From contig MNCI01025039.1 of the NCBI GenBank assembly GCA_015680685.1, positions 72,204-108,150 of the forward strand: a stretch of DNA of 35,947 nucleotides, given 5' to 3'. Shown here piece after piece: positions 29,644 through 35,947 of this stretch (position 1 is its first letter; each line of letters begins with the position of its first letter). The position numbers and the translations under genes were made by a program. Below the pieces are notes generated by a model. It made no database searches, was not told where the DNA came from, and was given only the letters and a program-made list of their open reading frames with translations. The stretch is from Gnetum montanum. Taxonomy: Eukaryota; Streptophyta; Gnetopsida; Gnetales; Gnetaceae.

Positions 29644-30959
29644 ATGGCGAATGTGAACAATCTTCTTCTGTGTTTTCCGCCTTCATTTTGTAGAATTATA
29701 GATTTTGCTCGTAAAGATGCTTAAATTGATTTTAGATGTTGTTTTTCAACCTTCATTTTGTAGAATTCTAGATTTTGTTCGTAAAGATGCTTAAATTGAT
29801 TCTAGATGTTGGTTTTCAAGTGGATTTTTTGTTTCCTGCTGAACTTAAAGTGAAATTCGTTTTGTTCATGTTTAGCAAATCATTATGAAGCTCGATATGA
29901 CCTGCCACAAGTGCAAGAAGGTCGCCTTCGTCTGTGTTGCCAAGATCTGCGGTAATTGATGCCGTGTATTTGGAGATTTTTGTTGTAAAAAGAGTTTAAA
30001 ATTTTTAAATACCTGTATCTTTCAACTAGTATTTTTCAAACGTCTGTGTTGTTTATAAGGTATAATAAGTGTTTAAATAGTCCAGAAATAGATCCGATGA
30101 GCATGTTTTAAGAATTATTGTAAATCGGCAAATTAGGCCGAGTTATATTTAAAAGTTGCAAAAATGATGCCTAAATCTATTGATTTTCTTTCAAAATAAG
30201 ATTTATTATTTTAAGCTTTGCGGCCATTTTGTTTAGGTGCTCTGTATCTAGAAACCTTTAATTAGGGCCATTTTGTTTAGGTGCTCGATTTGTTCTGTCG
30301 ATCATTAAACCTGTGACACTGAGAGATCCTTCAATTAGGTCCTCTTTTTAAACATGACGATGCTGAATTTTGTTTAAACTGTTTCATTTTCGTGGCAATG
30401 AGGTGAGGGGTTTTGCATTTCAGGGATGGATAGCGTGACGATCGATATGTCGCAAAAAACATTGACAATTTTAGGCGATGCTGATCCAGTCGAGGTAGCA
30501 AACAAGCTTAGGAAGAAGTTCCCATGCGCAATCCTCTTGTACGCAGGGCCGCCGCCCAAGAAGGAGAAGCCGAAAGAGGAGAAGCCGCAGGAGGAGAAGC
30601 CGCCGCCGAAGGAGGAGAAGCCGCCGCCGAAGGAGAAGGTAGTGTTGATCAAGACAGGGATATGCCCCTGTTACCCGCCCTGCAATGTTTGCAAAAGCAG
30701 TAAGTCCTGCAAACCCTGCACAAACGATCCCTGTAACCCACCCTGCAAACCCTGCACATGCACTAAACACTGTACAATCCAACCCTGTAACCCACCCTGC
30801 AACGCCTGCACAAACAATCCCTGTAACCCACCCTGCAATGCCTGCACAAGCACAAGCAGAGCTGATATACTGTGGCCGACCTACCTCCCTGCGTGTTCTC
30901 CCGGTGAGGTCTGGTACGTCTGGAACGAAGAAAAACAGGACTCCTGCACTATCTGTTGA
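29644..30959 (+). CDS. HMA-domain, Cys-rich isoprenylated (HIPP/Pi21-like) protein, 3 exons
   Basis: Predicted exons are 29644-29652, 29876-29951 and 30424-30959, giving 206 residues. The middle and last exons join in frame (GTAATT donor, TTTCAG acceptor). The 9-base first exon (M-A-N, donor GTGAAC, acceptor TTTAG) is the weakest part; translation could instead start at ATG 29885. Residues 4-62 form a heavy-metal-associated domain with the metal-binding C-H-K-C (13-16) and a V-T-I-D-M...L-T-I-L-G core. Residues 70-101 are a Pro/Lys/Glu linker. Residues 109-169 hold 17 Cys in 61 residues in C-N-P-P-C-x-x-C units. The protein ends C-T-I-C, a CaaX-type prenylation box. The family binds metals such as Cu or Zn and attaches to membranes or enters nuclei; some members (rice Pi21) affect disease susceptibility. 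The exact metal and role here are unknown. Its truncated copy is at 1803-2398. Confidence 0.85.
29681..29820. repeat. 70-bp tandem duplication in intron 1 of the HMA gene
   Basis: Units 29681-29750 and 29751-29820 (CTTCATTTTGTAGAATT...) differ at only a few positions. They fill about two thirds of the predicted first intron (29653-29875). Confidence 0.95.
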
Positions 30960-31798
30960 AAAAAACTCCGATGTTCCTTCGTCAGTTGCCCTACCCTCTC
31001 TTTCTCCAAGAATAATGTAATAGGATGTTTTTCTGGAATAATCTGTCCCTCATAGATCCTTCTTGCTGTTTCTGTATTGTATTGTAGTGCTCTGTTTATT
31101 CCAAGTCAGTGCGCTGTATCGGTGCTGCAGTTGCTTAGATGTATACTGATTCGTAGACCCTCGGTGCTGCAGTTGCTTAGATGTATGCGTAGATGTATAC
31201 TGATTCGTAGACCCTGCAATTATTATTGTTCTACTATGCAAAAGTGTGCGTATCGTGTACATGATGCCTAATTCCTGCAAATAAGTAATGAAAAACAAAG
31301 GTTGCTTGACCGTTGACCAGCTGGGCCTAATTAAGGGCACGCAAGAACATACGAAGAAGTGAAGGATGTTGTCTTTGTTATTTCAGCTTGCCGTCATGGA
31401 CACGGCCACACGGCACAGATCATAGTGCTCCTAAAAGTAGTTTACAAAGGCTGTTGTCTGCAATGCGGACCTAGAGGGGAAAATCTATTCCTTGAATAGC
31501 AACAAAATACCACGTGCTTTTGTTATTTATTTATAAGTTGTACATCTGCATAAAGTTCAACCTACTTTTTGATAATTGGAAAGTAATTTACTGCACACCT
31601 AAATCTAAAATTCCAGAATGGAGGCTTTCTCAGAACGTTCATTAAAAGAATTATGCGAGAGCAACCATGTTTCCTAAACTTAAAACTTCAAATACTAAGA
31701 GGTGTTGTGGAAGCTTCCTTTGTCTAGTTATTAGTCAAGTCAGATTTCATCTTTCTATAGAAGTTGTGCCAGTGGTTGCTGTTCTCTTTCCAAATAAT
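30212..31798 (+). repeat. Right copy of the segmental duplication (pair of 1617-3178)
   Basis: It begins in intron 2 of the HMA gene and extends through the last exon and about 840 bp of 3' sequence, ending CCAAATAAT where the LINE begins. It carries duplications absent from the left copy: GGCCATTTTGTTTAGGTGC at 30222 and 30266 in the intron, and GGTGCTGCAGTTGCTTAG at 31121 and 31163 in the 3' region. No other gene was seen in 30960-31798; this is the probable 3' UTR and flank. Confidence 0.9.
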
Positions 31799-32222
31799 GC
31801 TGAACTCGTGGGTTCGAGCTGGTAAAGGAGGAACAACGTTGAGGGTTTTGGCATCCCTGCTCCAGGGGGCAAGCAAGCCGAGAGACAGATCGATCTTGCA
31901 TGCTCTGGGCTTGCGCCTCTTTGTTGTGGACATCATTGTGCATGAATTCTAGTATTAGTTTAGGCAACAATGGCTGTTTTGGCAACAAAAAAATAGGCGA
32001 TGCATTTGGAAATGGGGGCGATTTTTCTATATTAGACGTTGCAGGCTCCATCACCATCATTCTAGAACCCTAAATAGACCTAGTTCATAAAAACCAACAA
32101 AATTATACAAGGTATTCAGTATTGGAGGAGAAAAACACGCACACTGGTGATGAGGGTTTTTCTGCAATCAAGGTAGCAGAACATCGCTAGGAAAGTGCGC
32201 AGTTAGGGGTGGGCAAGTCGCA

Positions 32223-33309
32223 ATGACGAATTCATCAAGTTCTACTTTTCCTCAAGGAAGTTCATCTACCTCAACTCAAACTGATTTTTTTTTACCTGAT
32301 GATATTTTTTGAAGCAGTTTCTAAAGATTTTGCATCTCGTTCTATTTTTTTTTTCAAATTGTGGGGTTTTTACGAAGGTCCCAAGTTTAAACACTCAAGT
32401 CTATAGCCTCCTTCAACCCCATGGCATTCAGGTTTCTCATGCTCGATACTACGCTCGTCATTTCATTTTGGTAGAATTATCTTATGCCTCTTAGGTCGAA
32501 AAGGCTCTATCTCAACAAAATTTTCCAACAAGGAACGCAACCCTAATCGCACACACTTGGAGTTTTGACTTTAATGTCAATGACCAGGCTTTTAATATAA
32601 TTCCTTGTTATGTAGAATTGCCCAATTTTTCACTTATTTTCTCATCTATTGAGAGGGACATTGTGAGCACCCTGGGCCCTATTATTTCTGATAATTGTAT
32701 GGCGATCAATGGAACTCAAATTCATTGTTATTGTATTGAACTGGATATAGCTCTTCGGAAGATCTCATTAACCTTTGCTGCTGATGGAAAGCTCTTCACC
32801 CAAAAAGTGGACTATTTTTATCTTCCAAACTTGTGTAGCTATTGTCACAGGGCCAAGCATCATATATCGGCGTGTCCTATCCTAGCCAGGAAGAAACAAC
32901 CTGTGCATCTCAAAAGACTCATTCCCCAGTCACACCATTATGCCCACCCTTAGTATCCTTTAAATTCGGATCTCCTTCCCCAACAACTCCTCAATCCTTC
33001 TCTCAGTCTAGCCTTTCCAAGCTACAAAAACAACAGTCAAGTACTCACACCTCCACCCATGTTATCCCTTCAAACGCTGTCAAGGACTCAGTCTCAGAGG
33101 ATGAGTTCGTGTTGAGCAATGGAAGGAAACGAGTCAAAGCTTCCTTTAGTTCTACTCCTCCCTCCAACTCCTCTTCACTACACACTTCCATGGCCCTTGT
33201 CCCCACCAACAACTCCTTTGCCCTCCTGTTAGGAACAAAGGAAACTGATACTTTGACTTTCGAACCTTTCGTTGATCTCCCATCCAAACTACCCCTTATT
33301 TCCCTATGA
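32223..33309 (+). pseudogene. LINE ORF1 (DUF4283-like, zinc knuckle), broken
   Basis: ORF1 proteins bind element RNA. ATG 32223 gives a Ser/Thr-rich start, with a stop near 32310 and frame changes before 32520. The part from about 32520 to 32953 is W-S-F-D-F-N-V-N-D-Q...V-E-L-P-N-F, resembling the DUF4283 region of plant LINEs, then a CCHC zinc knuckle (C-S-Y-C-H-R-A-K-H-H-I-S-A-C, about 32833-32874). A further frame change leads into a Ser/Thr-rich tail (32880-33309) with the typical S-E-D-E-F-V-L and N-S-F-A-L-L motifs. The stop TGA (33307-33309) overlaps the ORF2 start. Confidence 0.85.
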
Positions 33310-35947
33310 ATCTCCTTTCATGGAACGTTCGAAGCCTTACTGGTAGGCTTCGACGGCGAGCAGGCAACTTTATATCTAGTCTTAATATTGCCTTTGATTT
33401 CGTTCTCCTTCAAGAAATTAAGGTCTCAGCTGACCTTTTATCCTATTCCGCCCATTGGTTTCTTCCTCACTCCTCAATCCTAGCGACATCCCATGCGAGT
33501 AGGAAAGGAGGCACGACCATTCTCCTCTCACCCTACTAGAAAACTAAAATCCTTCAAAGTGGTTCTGATTCTGGGCATAGAGTTTCTTGGGCCAACTTCT
33601 CATCCCTGCATGGCCCTTTTGGCATTTGCTCAATATATGCCCCAAACAACTCCACACAACGGGCTCTCCTTTGGCAAGAACTTGCAACTTCTCTTCCCCT
33701 AGTGCCTTGGATATTCAGAGAAGATTTTTATATGGTAGAATTCCCTCAAGATAAGCTCGGAGGGATGTTTTTTCAATTGCCCAATCTCGAGTATCAGACC
33801 TGGTCCGCCTTTAAGAAAATATTTTACCTCTCTGATGGGCCGGACAACTCCACGTGCATTCCCCTCCATAGATTTACTTGGAGCAATCTCTATCTTGGGC
33901 AAGCTTGCATCTATAGCAGGTTAGATAAGTTCTATTTCTCCACCCTTTACTTTTGGCAAGCCTTCTCCGCCACTATAGTTCATCACCATGCCACCTTATC
34001 TGACCATCTTTCTATCTCCATATCTATCAAGATTCACAGTAGCCCTGACCAACAAAAATTCCATCTTTTCTGACTACACAACAACTGTTTTTCTTCCTCA
34101 GCTACCCAACTTCTTCTATCCAACCTTTGGAATGCCGAACCTAGGCCCCTAAATCAAGTGGGTTGGATTAATTGGTGGCATTGTGCTTCATGTCGAGTGT
34201 GAAACTTTACTTGTTCGTATGGTAAGGCAGTGGTTGCTCGAGCCAAACAAGAATACAACAAAATTCACCTCACTATTGAACATCTCACTAATAAACTAGC
34301 TCAAGATCCCTTCAATACTCTAGTTCATGAGGAGCTAGCTAGAGCACGAGTTGCCTTCCAACATTGGGAAGTGTACCGAGCACAAAGTGCCTTAACTAAA
34401 AGTTGGCTCACTTGGTTAAATATTCAAGATGAACATTGCAAGGAATTTTTTAAGTATCTCAATACTGCTTCCCCTTTGCATGCTATTAACAAAATCTCAT
34501 GTGATGGTACCATCATTACTGACCACAACAGTATCCTCTTCTTTCTTAAGAACCACTATGAAACCCTTTTTGTAGCTACCCCAATGGACATCTCTTCGTT
34601 CAAGGCTGTAACCCCCGATTATCCTCGCCTTATCAATCCCACTATGCTACAAAGTCTTGACGCTGATATCACTCTGGTGGAGCTATAGGAGGCATGTTCC
34701 AAGTTAAGTTGGGGAAAGGCTCCTGGTTATAATGGTTTCCCGTGGAATTTTTTCAAAATCATTGGGATTTGGTGGGAAAGGATCTTTTGCAGGTCATTAA
34801 CGAGGCTCTCTTAACTAGTTCCCTTGGGCCCAATCTAAATCAAGGGGTAATTCGTCTCCTCCCCAAGTTTGGGGATCTAACCGATATCTCCAATTGGCGT
34901 CCCATAACTCTTCTCAATGTAGTGTATAAAATTTGGGCAAAGTGCCTTGCCTTACGACTGAAAAAAATTCTTGGCCAGATCATATCTCCCCAGCAAACAA
35001 GATTTGTTCCTGATAGATATATTTTAGACAATGTGGTTACAGCGTGGGAAGGTCTCAAGTGGGCTGAGGATGATGGACAAGATATTCTCCTTGTGAAACT
35101 TGATTATGCCAAGGCTTATGACAACATTAAGTGGGATTTTATCTTGCAAACTATGACCAAACTTGGTTTTGGACCTAAGTTCTTGCATATGGTGAAATGC
35201 TTATTCTTAGATGCTACAGCAAGAATAGCCACTACCTTCGGCATTATCTCTCCCTTTCCAATATATAGGTTAGTGCGGCAAGGTTGTCCTCTCACCCCCT
35301 ATCTCTTTATCATTGCATCAAACTTTCTTTGTTGTCAAATTAACCTAGACATTCAAACTAAATTTCTCACTAGGGTCTGCCTTTCCTCCTCTCAACAACA
35401 ACTTCTCAATATGCACTTCGCCGATGACTTCTTTTTTCTAGTTCAAAACACAACCACCAATTTGCATTGCCTCTTATCAAGGGTGGAGCAATATTGCACA
35501 CTCTCAGGTTCCACAATTAATTGGAATAAATCCTCTGTTTATAGCTTTAAGGGCAATTACAAACATGTGACCAACTATAAATGGAAGCAGCTTCAAGATC
35601 AAGACATCATTAAGATTCTGGGAATCCCTTTCCGTTTTAGAGGTTCAACCTCTATTCTCTGGGAGCAGGTTATTTATTGAATTCAAAAGAAACTTGAAAA
35701 ATGGAAAACTAAATCCCTCACACTTGCAGGTAAATACCTTGTATATAAGTCCATATGTGCGTCCACCTATGTGTATTACTCTTCGTGTTGGGCCCCCTCC
35801 CAAGCTGCCTACCAGAAGCTAGAATGGTTATTTTGTGACTTTATGTGATCCTCCAAGGATTCTCAGAAAGGATTTCATCGAGTCACTTGGAATATTGTTA
35901 CTCTCCCCAAGAATAAGGGTGGCTTAGGTCTTTTGAACTCCTATAAG
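33306..35947 (+). pseudogene. LINE ORF2: AP-type endonuclease and reverse transcriptase, broken, 3' end outside
   Basis: ORF2 nicks the target and copies the RNA there. Start ATG 33306 (M-N-L-L-S-W-N-V-R-S), the usual endonuclease start. Endonuclease residues seen: W-N, Q-E-I (about 33413), S-R-L-D-K-F (about 33917) and S-D-H-L (about 34000); the usual G-D-F-N box reads E-D-F-Y. The RT (about 34690-35680) has A-P-G-Y-N-G, W-R-P-I-T-L-L-N, L-D-Y-A-K-A-Y-D (motif A), R-Q-G-C-P-L-T-P-Y (motif B) and catalytic F-A-D-D (about 35420). The C-terminal region continues to the window edge. In-frame stops occur at 33537, 34071, about 34200, 34686 and 35678, another follows near 35847, and a one-base frame change lies near 34741. 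One reading frame otherwise runs from 33306 to there, and a second to the end. Confidence 0.92.

Larger units (their letters stand above)
31799..35947 (+). mobile_element. L1-type LINE, 5' part, running off the right edge
   Basis: The order is a 5' leader (31799-32222), ORF1 (32223-33309) and ORF2 (33306 onward), a standard plant L1 layout. The left boundary is set by the loss of similarity to the duplicated copy at 3178/31798. The 3' end, poly(A) tail and target duplication are outside the window. The few stops and frameshifts in ORF2 suggest it is much younger than the Ty3 elements. The leader has no LTR and no recognised coding region; an antisense open frame at 31755-32060 crosses the boundary and is not supported. 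Confidence 0.9.

Noticed and set aside
31755-32060. 101-residue antisense frame at the LINE start
   Set aside because: It crosses the boundary between the duplicated block and the LINE leader, so it cannot be an old conserved gene.

Overview
This is nuclear DNA from a land plant, most likely a seed plant with a large, repeat-rich genome. The evidence is a spliced gene of the plant-specific HMA/isoprenylated protein family, Athila/Tat-type Ty3 retrotransposons with a tRNA-Asp-like primer site, and an L1-type LINE with plant-style ORF1. The species cannot be named from the sequence. The assembly is draft: there is a 588-base N gap and two single Ns.

Layout, left to right. 1-1616: AT-rich DNA with an 80-bp direct repeat, an LTR-like fragment (487 to about 800), and a GC-richer block of unknown origin (about 800-1616). 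1617-3178: a 5'-truncated, broken copy of the gene found intact at 29.6-31.0 kb. 3207-3566: an old tandem duplication. 3840-5827: a truncated minus-strand Ty3 element (LTR, primer site, gag, LTR fragment). 5850-6655: a heavily decayed Tat-like reverse transcriptase on the minus strand.

6661-26705: one old Athila-like Ty3 element on the plus strand, about 13.4 kb once its insert is removed. It has both LTRs and a perfect 5-bp target duplication (CTAAG). Its order is LTR, primer site, gag, protease, RT, RNase H, integrase, a noncoding interval with an LTR-like promoter, a third coiled-coil ORF, PPT, LTR. All its ORFs are broken. A second, minus-strand element of a related family (16113-22796) lies inside ORF3. 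It keeps gag and protease but has lost RT, RNase H and integrase.

26711-29290: noncoding DNA with several young tandem duplications. 29644-30959: the one host gene that looks intact. It has three exons and encodes an N-terminal HMA metal-binding domain, a Pro/Lys/Glu linker, a metallothionein-like Cys array and a C-terminal CaaX box. 31799 to the window end: an L1-type LINE (ORF1, then ORF2 with endonuclease and reverse transcriptase), running off the right edge. It is damaged but much younger than the Ty3 elements.

The most interesting points are the domain combination in the host gene, the dense tandem duplications around it, the apparent separate transcription unit (TATA box plus intron) for ORF3 in the old retroelement, the palindrome arrays upstream of LTR TATA boxes, and the ATGA overlap of the LINE ORFs. 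No prokaryotic-type system, CRISPR array or RNA gene was seen.
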